From Subdoligranulum variabile (lineage in GTDB: Bacteria; Bacillota; Clostridia; Oscillospirales; Ruminococcaceae), in NCBI GenBank assembly GCA_003343905.1, contig QAKI01000048.1, positions 20,683 to 84,682 on the forward strand: DNA of 64,000 nucleotides. The letters run 5' to 3'. Below are positions 44,852 through 52,876 of the stretch, one piece after another (position 1 is the first letter of the stretch; every line of letters starts with the position of its first letter). The notes under the pieces are model-generated. The model had not been told where the DNA came from. It did not search any database and saw only the letters and a program-made list of their open reading frames with translations. A program made the translations under genes and the position numbers.

Positions 44852-45295
44852 ATGGAAGAAAATTATCTCATCACCATCAAAGGCACGATGGAGCAGGACG
44901 GAAAAAGCGACACCGTTGAACTGATGACCCGCGGCTCGCTGGTCCACAAGGACGGCGCGTTCTACATCGTCTACAAAGAGACCGAAGCCACCGGCTATGA
45001 GGGCTGCACCACCACCGTCAAAGTGTCGGAGGATGCCCGCAAGGTCTCGATGCTGCGGTTCGGCAAAGTTCCCAGCCAGCTCATCGTCGAAAAAGGCACC
45101 CGCCATCTGTGCCACTACGAGACCGGCTACGGCGCGATCAGCCTGGGGGTGGCCGCCGACGTGATCGACCACGATCTGACCGACAACGGCGGCCGCCTGC
45201 AGTTCAGCTACACGCTGGATTCCGGCGCCGAGAGTTTCATCAGCCGCAATCTGGTGGACATCTCGGTGGACCCGGTGCCCGCCCCCGCCGAATAA
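44852..45295 (+). CDS. DUF1934 (YwiB-like) beta-barrel protein
   Basis: 147 residues, one DUF1934 domain: YLITIKGTMEQDGKSDTVEL, YIVYKETEATGYEGCTTTVKV and ISLGVAADVIDHDLTDNGGRLQFSYTLD. A small lipocalin-like barrel next to argS in many Firmicutes (ywiB-argS in B. subtilis), function unknown. The start at 44852 follows TAAGGA at a rather long spacing. Its stop is 26 bp before argS, so they are one operon. Confidence 0.88.
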   Translation: MEENYLITIKGTMEQDGKSDTVELMTRGSLVHKDGAFYIVYKETEATGYEGCTTTVKVSEDARKVSMLRFGKVPSQLIVEKGTRHLCHYETGYGAISLGVAADVIDHDLTDNGGRLQFSYTLDSGAESFISRNLVDISVDPVPAPAE

Positions 45296-45321
45296 CCCAA
45301 AGAACCGGAGGTTTCATCATC

Positions 45322-47079
45322 ATGGACTATCAATATTATAATCCCCGTCAGGCTGCCCTGACCGAAGCCCGCACCCTGCTGGCCGACGCCGCCCGCGCCG
45401 CCATGGCCGACGGCACCCTGCCCGAAGCCGAACTGCCGGAATTCATCGTGGAGATCCCCGCCGACGTGAAGAACGGCGACGTGGCTTCCAACCTGGCGAT
45501 GGCCGGGGCGCGCGCCTTCCGCAAGGCGCCCCGCCAGATCGCCGAGGCCATCACCGCCCACCTGGACCTGAACGGCACGCTGTTCGCCGGGGTGGACGTG
45601 GCCGGGCCCGGCTTCATCAACCTGTTCCTGGGGCAGGGCTGGTTCACCAGCGTGCTGCGCGCCGCCTGCACCAACCCCGCCTACGGCCGCACCGACGCGG
45701 GCGCAGGCAAACGCTACAACGTGGAATTTGTTTCGGCCAACCCCACCGGCCCCATGCACATGGGCAACGCCCGCGGCGGCGCCCTGGGCGACTGCCTGGC
45801 CGCCTGCCTGGACTGGGCCGGGTATGATGTGACCCGCGAGTTCTACATCAACGACGCGGGCAACCAGATTGAAAAGTTCGGCAAGAGCCTGGCCATCCGC
45901 TACCTGCAGCTCTACAAGGGCGAGGACGCCTGCCCCCTGCCCGCCGAGTGCTACCAGGGTGCCGACATCATCCAGCGCGCCAAGGAATTTGCCGCGGCGC
46001 ACGGCGACGCCTATGTGAACGCCGATTTTGAGGAACTGAAAAAGGCCATCATCGCGGACGCGCTGCCCAAGAACATCGCCGGGCTGCAGAACGACCTGGG
46101 CAAGTACCGCATCCAGTACGACGTGTGGTTCCATGAGAGCGACCTGCACGCCAGCGGCGCGGTGCAGGCCGTGGTGGACAAGCTGCTGGAAAGCGGCGCC
46201 TGCTACAAGGCCGAGGACGGCGCCATCATGTACCGCAGCGCCCAGTACGCCGCCAAATACGGCGTAGCCAACAAGCGCAAGACCGAGGACGGCGGCGAGG
46301 AGGAAGCCAAGGACGAAGTGCTGGTGCGCGCCAACGGCATCCCCACCTACTTTGCGGCCGACATCGCCTACCATTATAATAAGCTGGCCGTGCGCGGCTT
46401 TGACAAAGCCATCGACGTATGGGGCGCCGACCACCACGGCCATGTGGCCCGCATGAAGGGCGCCATGGACGCCATCGGCCTGAACGGCGAACAGTTGGAC
46501 GTGGTGCTGATGCAGCTCGTCAACCTGATGCGCGACGGCAAGCCGGTCCGCATGAGCAAGCGCACCGGCAAGGCCATCACGCTGACCGACCTGCTGGAGG
46601 AAGTGCCCATCGACTCCGCCCGGTTCTTCTTCAACCAGCGGGAGAGTTCTTCCGCCCTGGACTTTGACCTGGACCTGGCCGTGCGCAACGACAGCGAAAA
46701 CCCCGTTTACTACGTGCAGTACGCCCATGCGCGCATCTGCTCCCTGCTGAAAAAGCTGGAGAGCCAGGGCGTGGTCTTTGCGGGCAGCGAGCAGGTCAGC
46801 GCCGACGTGCTGACCGACGCCAGCGAACAGGCTTTGCTGCGCCTGCTGGCCGCCTTCCCGGCTGAGATCGTGGCCGCCGCCGACAAGTACGACCCGGCCC
46901 GCATCACCCGCTACTGCATCGACGTGGCCACGGCCTTCCACCGCTTCTACAACGCCTGCCGCATCCTGGACGCCGAGGGTCCCGTGCAGCAGAGCCGCAT
47001 CGCCCTGTGCCTGGGCGTGCGCGGCGTGATCCACAACATCCTGACCATGTTCAAGATCAACGCGCCGGAATCCATGTAA
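45322..47079 (+). CDS. argS: Arginyl-tRNA synthetase
   Basis: 585 residues. N-terminal additional domain, then VEFVSANPTGPMHMGNARGGALGD (HIGH variant HMGN), FYINDAGNQIEKFG, VWGADHHGHVARMKGA, and a C-terminal DALR anticodon domain (QYAHARICSLLK...RILDAEGPV). Like most ArgRS it lacks a canonical KMSKS (MSKRTGKA is present instead). GGAGG is 12 nt before ATG. A hairpin terminator follows. Confidence 0.97.
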   Translation: MDYQYYNPRQAALTEARTLLADAARAAMADGTLPEAELPEFIVEIPADVKNGDVASNLAMAGARAFRKAPRQIAEAITAHLDLNGTLFAGVDVAGPGFINLFLGQGWFTSVLRAACTNPAYGRTDAGAGKRYNVEFVSANPTGPMHMGNARGGALGDCLAACLDWAGYDVTREFYINDAGNQIEKFGKSLAIRYLQLYKGEDACPLPAECYQGADIIQRAKEFAAAHGDAYVNADFEELKKAIIADALPKNIAGLQNDLGKYRIQYDVWFHESDLHASGAVQAVVDKLLESGACYKAEDGAIMYRSAQYAAKYGVANKRKTEDGGEEEAKDEVLVRANGIPTYFAADIAYHYNKLAVRGFDKAIDVWGADHHGHVARMKGAMDAIGLNGEQLDVVLMQLVNLMRDGKPVRMSKRTGKAITLTDLLEEVPIDSARFFFNQRESSSALDFDLDLAVRNDSENPVYYVQYAHARICSLLKKLESQGVVFAGSEQVSADVLTDASEQALLRLLAAFPAEIVAAADKYDPARITRYCIDVATAFHRFYNACRILDAEGPVQQSRIALCLGVRGVIHNILTMFKINAPESM

Positions 47080-47102
47080 ACGCTGCAATAATATAGAAAA
47101 AG

Positions 47103-47135
47103 CCGCCCTGCCTTTCCGGCAGGGCGGTTGCTTAT
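47103..47135 (+). terminator. Terminator of argS
   Basis: Stem CCGCCCTGCC / GGCAGGGCGG with loop TTTCC, then TTGCTTAT. Confidence 0.7.
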
Positions 47136-47242
47136 AGGCCCGTCTTACACGACCCCAACATATCTATTATATCACTGCGGCATAGATTTTTCAACCCTAA
47201 TTATGTACAAATAATTCCGCGCAAGCTTGTTGAATCTGCGAA

Positions 47243-47271
47243 TAGACGCCATAGGGCGGGTGTGGTATAGT
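47243..47271 (+). promoter_or_regulatory. Promoter of the 1-kb non-coding locus
   Basis: TAGACG, 17 bp, TATAGT, with TGG immediately before the -10. The -35 matches TTGACA at four of six positions. Start point near 47278. Confidence 0.65.
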
Positions 47272-47711
47272 ATAGTCACAGAAAGAAAACAGCCGGAGAT
47301 AAGGAGCAGAAAGCTCCAAGAGAAGCCACTTTCCAAAGGTTCCCACACAAAGACCGGTCGTGAACAGATTGACATCTTACATCGGTTCAAACTTCTTCAC
47401 GAAAAGGTCCCGCATGATCCCAACGGAAAGTTCCCGATTTTGAAAAGCTGTTTGAAAAGAAAATCAAAAGCCGAATTTCTGAAACTGAAAACGCTGGTTT
47501 TCACCCAAGGAAACAGGCCGAAAGATTTCTTAACAGACAGATTCCATTCAAGATCAGAAGAACAGACCGGAACGATCAAAAAGGATTTTTTCAACAAGAG
47601 TACGAAAAGATCGTAAGGGCTCCAATCCAACAGCACGAGGGCAGTAAGGGTGACCGGAAAGATGATGTAAAGGCCGCCGGCAGGATTCGTAAGAAAGGAG
47701 GCTCAAGTCCA

Positions 47712-47762
47712 ATGGCAAACTTTAAAGATCCCATTCATCACCGGCGGGCCTGGGCCTGCTGA
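47712..47762 (+). CDS. Micro-ORF of 16 codons with perfect SD inside the large RNA
   Basis: AAAGGAGG ends 10 nt before an ATG that opens MANFKDPIHHRRAWAC and a TGA. The SD and start are enclosed by the long-range helix 47672-47680 / 47741-47750. Could be a leader peptide, a remnant, or chance; translation is unproven. Confidence 0.3.
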   Translation: MANFKDPIHHRRAWAC

Positions 47763-48184
47763 CGCGAAAGAACCACATCAACAGCCGCAGGTCATTACCT
47801 GCAAAAGAATGATATACCGCGATGGTTGGTTCACAACAAAATGTGTTAGCAGACCCAGGGTCCCGTCAAAAACAGACCCCTGGCAATAAATATAGATTAG
47901 GATGAAAGAAGGCTGGTAAACGATGAAAGTCACCACCCCGCCGAACAGGATAGTCCTGAATTTCACCTGATCCATAAGGAGATACTCCAATGTACTAGAG
48001 TTAAGAGGTTTTACCTCAGCATCAGACCCCTACCCCAGGAACGATCTTCGCACCGAAGTTAGAAGTTGCTCCGTTCTACAGATGCTTTTCAGCAAATAAC
48101 GAACCAGAGGGTAATTCCAATGTGCTACGGTTAGCAGGATCCTGAAAGGGAAATAAATTCGTATCAAGATAGGATGAGGTACTC

Positions 48185-48214
48185 ATGACAATGAGTAAAC
48201 AGTCCGAAAAATAA
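48185..48214 (+). CDS. Micro-ORF of 9 codons inside the large RNA
   Basis: GAGGT is 4 nt before ATG; product MTMSKQSEK. Other minimal frames with SD-like purines precede it: ATG-TAC-TAG at 47990 (AAGGAG 8 nt upstream) and a 4-codon frame at 48120. A 5-codon frame follows at 48235. Significance unknown. Confidence 0.2.
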   Translation: MTMSKQSEK

Positions 48215-48257
48215 CGAACGAGGGTTATGAGGCTATGACTCCGAAGCAGTAAGACCA

Positions 48258-48291
48258 CGGGGGCGCACAGAAATGTGCGCCCCCGTTTTTT
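48258..48291 (+). terminator. Strong intrinsic terminator of the large RNA
   Basis: Twelve-base-pair perfect stem CGGGGGCGCACA / TGTGCGCCCCCG closed by a GAAA tetraloop and followed by six T. From here to the next gene (48507) there is only GC-rich filler and one more terminator. Confidence 0.9.
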
Positions 48292-48401
48292 GTCTGTCTA
48301 TCCCCTTCTCCCCCGCCCCGGTGGAAAATCCGGCGCGGCGAAGGCGGCGCAGCATCTTCCCGTACTGCCGCCCGCACAGGCCCCTGTACCCCATCCCCCA
48401 A

Positions 48402-48457
48402 AAACACAAAACGCCCGGCAGGTCCGGCAACCGCCGTTCCCGCCAGGACGTTTTTTT
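48402..48457. terminator. Bidirectional terminator after the HD hydrolase gene
   Basis: AACGCCC / GGACGTT-type arms (one G-T pair) continued by GGC/GCC, with GTTTTGTGTTTTT on the minus strand and seven T on the plus strand. Confidence 0.6.
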
Positions 48458-48506
48458 CGCATGCGCGGGGCACCCCCGCCGGGGCCGCCGCAAAGAGCCG
48501 GTCCGC

Positions 48507-49079
48507 TTATTCGCGGGCGCCGCTTTCCGCGATTTTTTCAAGGGTCTGTTTTCTGATCTGTTCCCGCAGGGCGGACAAATACGCCGAAAACTCCACCTTA
48601 TCGTTCGCATAGGTCAAATTCAATTCGTACTCATTTTCCGTCCATGTGCCTATATCGGAAAAGTTGTGCTGGATCACCGCTTCCAAACCGTCGATTGCCT
48701 TGTAGATCTTCGCTTCCAGCGTTTTTCTCTCATCCATTTCTCTGTACAGGTCCTGCATTTCTTTCCGGGCCGGTTCCGGCAGCGACTGCACCCACTCATT
48801 AAGAAGCGCCGCTTCTGTATCTTCATGCGCCTTGGTCTTGACAAACGCGGGAATATCGCCGGTAAAGCACTCCCCCAGGTCATGGATGACGCACATCTGC
48901 ATGACCTTGTTCATGTCCGCTTCCGGGAACTCGTCCTTGATAAAAAACGCCATCAGCGTCATCATCCAGCTATGTTCCGCAACGCTCTCCCGGCGGCCCT
49001 TGGACGTATAGCAATGCCGGGTCGTGTCTTTCAGGCGCTCTGCCACCGTCAGCGCCCGCAGCAATTCTGTCGCTTCCAT
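48507..49079 (-). CDS. HD-domain hydrolase (YfbR-like 5'-nucleotidase family)
   Basis: 190 residues. Metal ligands in SVAEHSWMMTLMAFFI, CVIHDLGECFTGDIP and a later acidic helix (KIYKAIDGLEAVIQHN) follow the HD_3/YfbR pattern of deoxynucleoside 5'-monophosphatases. ATG 49079 has AGGGAGG 8 nt upstream. Single gene with its own promoter and terminator. Substrate is inferred only from family. Confidence 0.85.
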   Translation of the reverse strand: MEATELLRALTVAERLKDTTRHCYTSKGRRESVAEHSWMMTLMAFFIKDEFPEADMNKVMQMCVIHDLGECFTGDIPAFVKTKAHEDTEAALLNEWVQSLPEPARKEMQDLYREMDERKTLEAKIYKAIDGLEAVIQHNFSDIGTWTENEYELNLTYANDKVEFSAYLSALREQIRKQTLEKIAESGARE

Positions 49080-49160
49080 TCGTGTGCCTCCCTCTGCCTG
49101 TATCACAGAAATTTTCTTCCAGCCAAAGGGCATTCATGCGCGCCCCTGCCCGGCGTTCCC

Positions 49161-49169
49161 ATTATACCA
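49161..49169 (-). promoter_or_regulatory. Extended -10 promoter of the HD hydrolase gene
   Basis: Minus strand TGG-TATAAT, weak -35. About 80 bp upstream of the ATG. Confidence 0.6.
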
Positions 49170-49202
49170 CAGCGGGCGCGTTTTTGCGACGGGCAGCCGG
49201 TG

Positions 49203-49577
49203 TCAATACCCGCGCACCAGTCGCAGCACCAAGGCCAGCACCATACACACCAGGATCACCATACCGAACACGACCACGATGCGCACGCCCAGACGGCAAA
49301 GTTCCTTGAGCTTTTCGGCGTCGGTGTAAAGGGATTCGATCTTCTCGTCGCTGCGGCTGCGGTCACGCACCTCCTGCACGTCGATGTCCCGCACCAGTTC
49401 GTCCAGCGTCATACCAAAGTAGTCGCTCAACAGCACCAGCCGCTGAAAGTCCGGGTAAGACTGGCCGGACTCCCATTTCGAGACGGTCTGCCGGGATACA
49501 TCCAGTTCTTCGCCCAGTCCCTCCTGAGACAGGCCCCGCTGTTTGCGCAGTGCCAACAGTTTTTCGTGAAATTTCAT
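49203..49577 (-). CDS. XRE-family regulator with C-terminal membrane helix
   Basis: 124 residues. HTH_3 domain at residues 5-60 (LLALRKQRGLSQEGLGEELDVSRQTVSKWESGQSYPDF), an acidic/basic linker, and one C-terminal hydrophobic helix (IVVVFGMVILVCMVLALVLRLV). A membrane-tethered XRE regulator of the type often seen in Clostridia; target and signal unknown. ATG 49577 follows AGGAGG. Confidence 0.88.
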   Translation of the reverse strand: MKFHEKLLALRKQRGLSQEGLGEELDVSRQTVSKWESGQSYPDFQRLVLLSDYFGMTLDELVRDIDVQEVRDRSRSDEKIESLYTDAEKLKELCRLGVRIVVVFGMVILVCMVLALVLRLVRGY

Positions 49578-49892
49578 ATGTGCCTCCTGTTTGTGGGATG
49601 CCCCCAGTATATACCGGCATCTCCGGCCGGGCAAGCAACTTCTGTTGGCAATTTGTCAACCGGCGCCGACGCCGGGCATATTCTGCGCAGAAACGCCGTT
49701 TTTTCTGCTTTTATAACGCAGGCGTTCGCCCGGTTCGTGCGCTGTCGCAGCGGGCGTGGCCTTGTCGGGGGCTGCGGGAACGTGTCCCCCGGCAGGGCGG
49801 CGGCACAATTCCCCCGCAGCAGCCTGCCCGCCCCGTATGGTTCCCGCGCGGCGCAAAGTATGGTATAATGGGAAAAACGCAGGAGGTCCGCT
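49578..49892. other. 315-bp intergenic region between divergent XRE and GNAT genes
   Basis: Holds the XRE promoter (minus: TTGCCC-17-TATACT, 49606-49634), a short dyad GTTGgcaatttgtCAAC at 49644-49660 that could be an XRE operator, and the GNAT promoter (plus: TGG-TATAAT, 49861-49869). A GC-rich hairpin lies between; no gene is seen. Confidence 0.6.
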
Positions 49893-50327
49893 TTGAACAT
49901 CGTAAAACTTTCCCGTGAGCACATCGAAGAATGTACCGATCTGTTTATCGACGTGTTCACAAGGCCGCCCTGGAACGATACCTACGATTCCCGCGCGCAA
50001 GTGGTCGAATTTTTCCAGAACTGCATGGATAACAATTATTTTGTGGGCTACGGCCTGTATGCCCAGAACCGGCTGATCGCGATCAGTCTGGGAAGCAAAA
50101 AGCCGTGGATCAACGGCATGGAATATTACATCGACCAATTTTGCGTAAGCCCCGGCTGGCAGGGAAAAGGGATCGGAAGCCGCTTTTTGAAACAGATCGA
50201 AACCGAGATCCGCGCCGAAAACATGAACGCGATCCTTTTGCATACCGAAAAGGGATTCCCCGCCGAAAAATTTTATCTGAAAAACGGTTTCCAAGTCATA
50301 GACGGGCTTCTTACGCTCACCAAATAA
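49893..50327 (+). CDS. GNAT N-acetyltransferase (TTG start)
   Basis: 144 residues. VKLSREHIEECTDLFIDVFTRPPW at the start, then YIDQFCVSPGWQGKGIGSRFLKQIE (acetyl-CoA loop Q-G-K-G-I-G) and EKFYLKNGFQVID. TTG 49893 is the start: AGGAGG is 7 nt upstream and no ATG suits. Resembles aminoglycoside 6'-acetyltransferase-like GNATs in layout, but no resistance should be assumed. Followed 48 bp later by another GNAT. Confidence 0.85.
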   Translation: MNIVKLSREHIEECTDLFIDVFTRPPWNDTYDSRAQVVEFFQNCMDNNYFVGYGLYAQNRLIAISLGSKKPWINGMEYYIDQFCVSPGWQGKGIGSRFLKQIETEIRAENMNAILLHTEKGFPAEKFYLKNGFQVIDGLLTLTK

Positions 50328-50375
50328 AGCGCAGAGGACCGCGCTTTCAAACGCTAAACAAAGGATCACAGAACC

Positions 50376-51023
50376 ATGAAAAACGATATCATCATCCGAA
50401 ACGAACGCAGCACCGACCGGGAGACCGTCGAGAAGATCACCCGCGAAGCCTTCTATAACCTGTATATGCCGGGCTGTGTAGAGCATTATCTGGTCCATAT
50501 CATGCGGGAACACGAGGATTTTCTGCCCGAACTGGATTTTGTTCTGGAACACAACGGCGAGATCGTCGGCAACATCATGTACACAAAGGCCAAACTGACG
50601 GACGAAGCCGGGCACACCAAGGACATCCTGACCTTCGGCCCACTGTGCGTCAAGCCGGAGTACCAGCGGCAGGGGTACGGGAAGCGGCTGATCGAACACT
50701 CCTTTGCGCGCGCGGCTGAGTTGGGGTACGACGTGGTCGTCATCTTCGGCAGCCCGGTCAACTATGTAAGCCGTGGATTCAAAAGCTGCCAAAAGTATGG
50801 CGTGTGCATTGAGGGCGGGCGCTACCCGGCAGCCATGATGGTGAAGGAACTGGTCCCCGGCGCGCTGCAGGGGCGGAAGTGGACCTACCGGGAAAGCCCG
50901 GTCATGATGATCTGCGAAAAAGACGCGCAGGAATACGACGACACCCTGGAACCGATGAAAAAGGAATACCGCCCCAGCCAGGATGAGTTTTACATCATGA
51001 GCCATTCGTTTGTGGAAGGATAA
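50376..51023 (+). CDS. GNAT N-acetyltransferase
   Basis: 215 residues. N-terminal GNAT domain with IIRNERSTDRETVEKITREAF, ILTFGPLCVKPEYQRQGYGKRLIEHSF and VVVIFGSPVNYVSRGFKSC; a C-terminal extension (YDDTLEPMKKEYRPSQDEF) as in YhbS-like acetyltransferases. Same transcript as the preceding GNAT. Substrate unknown. Confidence 0.88.
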   Translation: MKNDIIIRNERSTDRETVEKITREAFYNLYMPGCVEHYLVHIMREHEDFLPELDFVLEHNGEIVGNIMYTKAKLTDEAGHTKDILTFGPLCVKPEYQRQGYGKRLIEHSFARAAELGYDVVVIFGSPVNYVSRGFKSCQKYGVCIEGGRYPAAMMVKELVPGALQGRKWTYRESPVMMICEKDAQEYDDTLEPMKKEYRPSQDEFYIMSHSFVEG

Positions 51024-51045
51024 AAACCCCGCAAAAACAGCCGGA

Positions 51046-51086
51046 AAGGGCCGGACGCTTAACAGCGTCCGGCCCTTCTTGTTTGT
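51046..51086. terminator. Terminator between GNAT pair and the convergent membrane-protein genes
   Basis: Fourteen-bp perfect stem AAGGGCCGGACGCT / AGCGTCCGGCCCTT with loop TAAC, then CTTGTTTG. Confidence 0.8.
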
Positions 51087-51093
51087 TATCCCG

Positions 51094-51582
51094 TCAGGCG
51101 GCTTTCCACAGCGAAAACTGCCACAGCACTGCGTCCAGGCACCACAGCACATCGAACACCTCGCGGTTGTTCATCAGCCACAGGCCGATCCTGACCGGCA
51201 TGGGCGGCAGCACGCCCAGCGTAAAAGTATAGCCCAGCGACCAATACAGCAGCGCCGCCGCCAGGACCGCCGCCAGAACGCGCAGCACACGGCAGGCTGT
51301 TTTGCCGACTTGGGGCCTGCACCCCTGCCCGGTCAGCCAGCCGTCAAAGCAGCCCAGCACGAACAAGGCCAGCGCGCCCCAGAACAGTGTTTCCACCAGA
51401 AAAATACGGATGCCCAACAGCACCAAAATCGTCTGGTCGCTCACGCCGGGGAACAGCACGTTGATCCACAAAGTGCTGCTGTACCAGTTGTCCCCCGTGG
51501 GCAGGATCAGGCAGCCGATCCCCAGCAGGGCCGTCACGATGCCGCTGGCAACGATCCGTTTGCGTATTGGTTTCTGTTCCAT
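51094..51582 (-). CDS. Small membrane protein, tandem copy A
   Basis: 162 residues, about four TM helices: MEQKPIRKRIVASGIVTALLG at the start, LLGIRIFLVETLFWGALALFVLGCFDGWLTGQG in the middle, ending WLMNNREVFDVLWCLDAVLWQFSLWKAA. No known motif. The neighbour at 51618-52109 has the same ends and most of the same sequence. Probably co-transcribed from the promoter at 52198. Confidence 0.6.
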   Translation of the reverse strand: MEQKPIRKRIVASGIVTALLGIGCLILPTGDNWYSSTLWINVLFPGVSDQTILVLLGIRIFLVETLFWGALALFVLGCFDGWLTGQGCRPQVGKTACRVLRVLAAVLAAALLYWSLGYTFTLGVLPPMPVRIGLWLMNNREVFDVLWCLDAVLWQFSLWKAA

Positions 51583-51617
51583 TTGCCACCTCCCGCAACG
51601 CCGTCATGTCACACGGC

Positions 51618-52109
51618 TCAGGCGGCTTTCCACAGCGAAAACTGCCACAACACCGCGTCCAGGCACCACAGCGCGCCGAACGCCATGCGGTTATTCATCA
51701 GCCACATACTGATCCCGGCCGGTACAGGCAGCAGCCCGCCCCGCAGAAAGGCAACGATAAAGCCCAGCGACCAATACAGCAGCACCGCTGCCAGGACCAC
51801 CGCCAGAACGCGCAGCACACGGCCGGCTGTTCTGCCGGTTTGGGGCCTGCGCCCCTGCCCGGTCAGCCAGGCGTCAAAGCAGCCCAGCGCGAACAGGGTC
51901 AGCACACCCCAGAACAGCGTTTCCAGCAGGAAAAGGCGGATGCAGAACAGCAAAATCATCTGGTCGCTCACACCGGGGAACAACGCGTTGATGTATGAAG
52001 TGCCGCTGTACCAGTCATCCCCCGTGGGCAGGATCAGGCAGGCGATCCCCAGCAGGGCCGTCACGATGCCACTGACAACGATCCGTTTGCGTATTGGTTT
52101 CTGTTCCAT
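51618..52109 (-). CDS. Small membrane protein, tandem copy B
   Basis: 163 residues, tandem duplicate of copy A with a period of about 527 bp. The first 22 and last 17 residues are almost unchanged, and differences cluster in the loop FIVAFLRGGLLPVPAG and in TM2. Both copies are intact, so both may be expressed. Function unknown. Confidence 0.6.
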   Translation of the reverse strand: MEQKPIRKRIVVSGIVTALLGIACLILPTGDDWYSGTSYINALFPGVSDQMILLFCIRLFLLETLFWGVLTLFALGCFDAWLTGQGRRPQTGRTAGRVLRVLAVVLAAVLLYWSLGFIVAFLRGGLLPVPAGISMWLMNNRMAFGALWCLDAVLWQFSLWKAA

Positions 52110-52197
52110 GAGCCGTCCCTCCCGTTCTGTTCACACTTACCGGGCCGTCTGTACTCGGCGCGGGGCCGATCCAACGTCCCTGCGTACTCTTTCCTTT

Positions 52198-52226
52198 ACT
52201 ATACCACCTGCTGCCCCCGCCGTCAA
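52198..52226 (-). promoter_or_regulatory. Promoter of the duplicated membrane-protein pair
   Basis: Minus strand TTGACG, 17 bp, TATAGT, with TGG before the -10; about 90 bp upstream of ATG 52109. Confidence 0.8.
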
Positions 52227-52394
52227 CGGGATCTGCGCATTTTCCGCAAAGCCCTGTGCAGTCAGAACCCCCGGCAAAGCCGGGGGCTTGGGTTAGCCCT
52301 AGAAGGGCATAATACGGACAACGCCCCTCAAGGGGCCACGAATGGGTCGGCCAACTGCATTGCTGACTCATGGCGGCCCCTTAAGGGGCTGTTT

Positions 52395-52868
52395 TTATGC
52401 CTTGGTATTCTTGCTACCCGTAAACGGGTCTACGAACTCCTTCATGCTCATTTGGTCTGCTATTTGATCTTCTGCCAACTGCTGCTTGATGTACTCTTGT
52501 ATCTGCTTTTTATTTCTTCCGACCGTGTCTACATAGTATCCTCGTGCCCAAAAATGTCTATCCCCATACTTGTACTTCAAATTTGCATGCCGGTCAAATA
52601 TCATTAAGCTGCTTTTCCCTTTGAGATATCCCATGATCTGTGATACACTATATTTGGGTGGAATACTGACCAGCATATGAATGTGATCCGGGCACGCTTC
52701 TGCTTGTATGATCTCTACTCCCTTTTGCTCACACAATTTTCTGAGGATCTGTCCTATATCTTTTTTGATTTTCCCATATACCACCATTCTGCGGTACTTA
52801 GGGGCAAACACTATATGATATTGGCATCTCCATGTTGTGTGTTGTAAACTTGCTATGTCTTTTTCCAT
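52395..52868 (-). CDS. tnpA: IS200/IS605-family Y1 transposase TnpA
   Basis: 157 residues. HUH motif in CPDHIHMLVSIPPKYS (His 62 and 64), RHFWARGYYVDTVG, and catalytic Tyr at about 126 in QEYIKQQ. It cuts and joins single-stranded element ends near the replication fork. ATG 52868 has AGGAGG 9 nt upstream; that SD lies in a hairpin arm. Intact, so the element may still be mobile. Confidence 0.93.
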   Translation of the reverse strand: MEKDIASLQHTTWRCQYHIVFAPKYRRMVVYGKIKKDIGQILRKLCEQKGVEIIQAEACPDHIHMLVSIPPKYSVSQIMGYLKGKSSLMIFDRHANLKYKYGDRHFWARGYYVDTVGRNKKQIQEYIKQQLAEDQIADQMSMKEFVDPFTGSKNTKA

Positions 52869-52876
52869 CTTTTGGA

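Larger units (their letters stand above)
47278..48291 (+). ncRNA. Candidate large structured non-coding RNA (about 1,010 nt)
   Basis: This stretch has a promoter before it and a strong terminator at its end, but no open frame with native codon use. It is A/G-rich and clearly less GC-rich than the genes around it. Many short perfect hairpins are visible: GGAGC/GCTCC (47302), GCAGGT/ACCTGC (47787), CCAGGG/CCCTGG (47855-47883), CAGGA/TCCTG (47946), GGAG/CTCC (47978), GAGGT/ACCTC (48005), ATGAG/CTCAT (48174), ATAAC/GTTAT (48211). A longer helix pairs GGCCGCCGG (47672) with CCGGCGGGCC (47741). It resembles in size and style the large ornate bacterial RNAs (GOLLD, ROOL, OLE), but I cannot assign it to any. 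Not tmRNA, RNase P, SRP or a group I/II intron by their core motifs. Confidence 0.6.

Noticed and set aside
47227..47616. 129-codon plus-strand frame at the start of the 1-kb non-coding locus
   Set aside because: It starts upstream of the promoter -10, has no SD, and its Lys/Arg/Ser-rich product does not look like the native codon use or any family.
47278..48291. tmRNA, RNase P RNA, SRP RNA or group I/II intron
   Set aside because: None of their core motifs (tag ORF with tRNA-like ends, P4 and AGGAAAGTCC, SRP tetraloop domain, intron domain V or P7) was found.
49893..51023. Aminoglycoside resistance genes
   Set aside because: The GNAT pair has only general acetyl-CoA-binding motifs; nothing specific to an AAC subclass could be seen.
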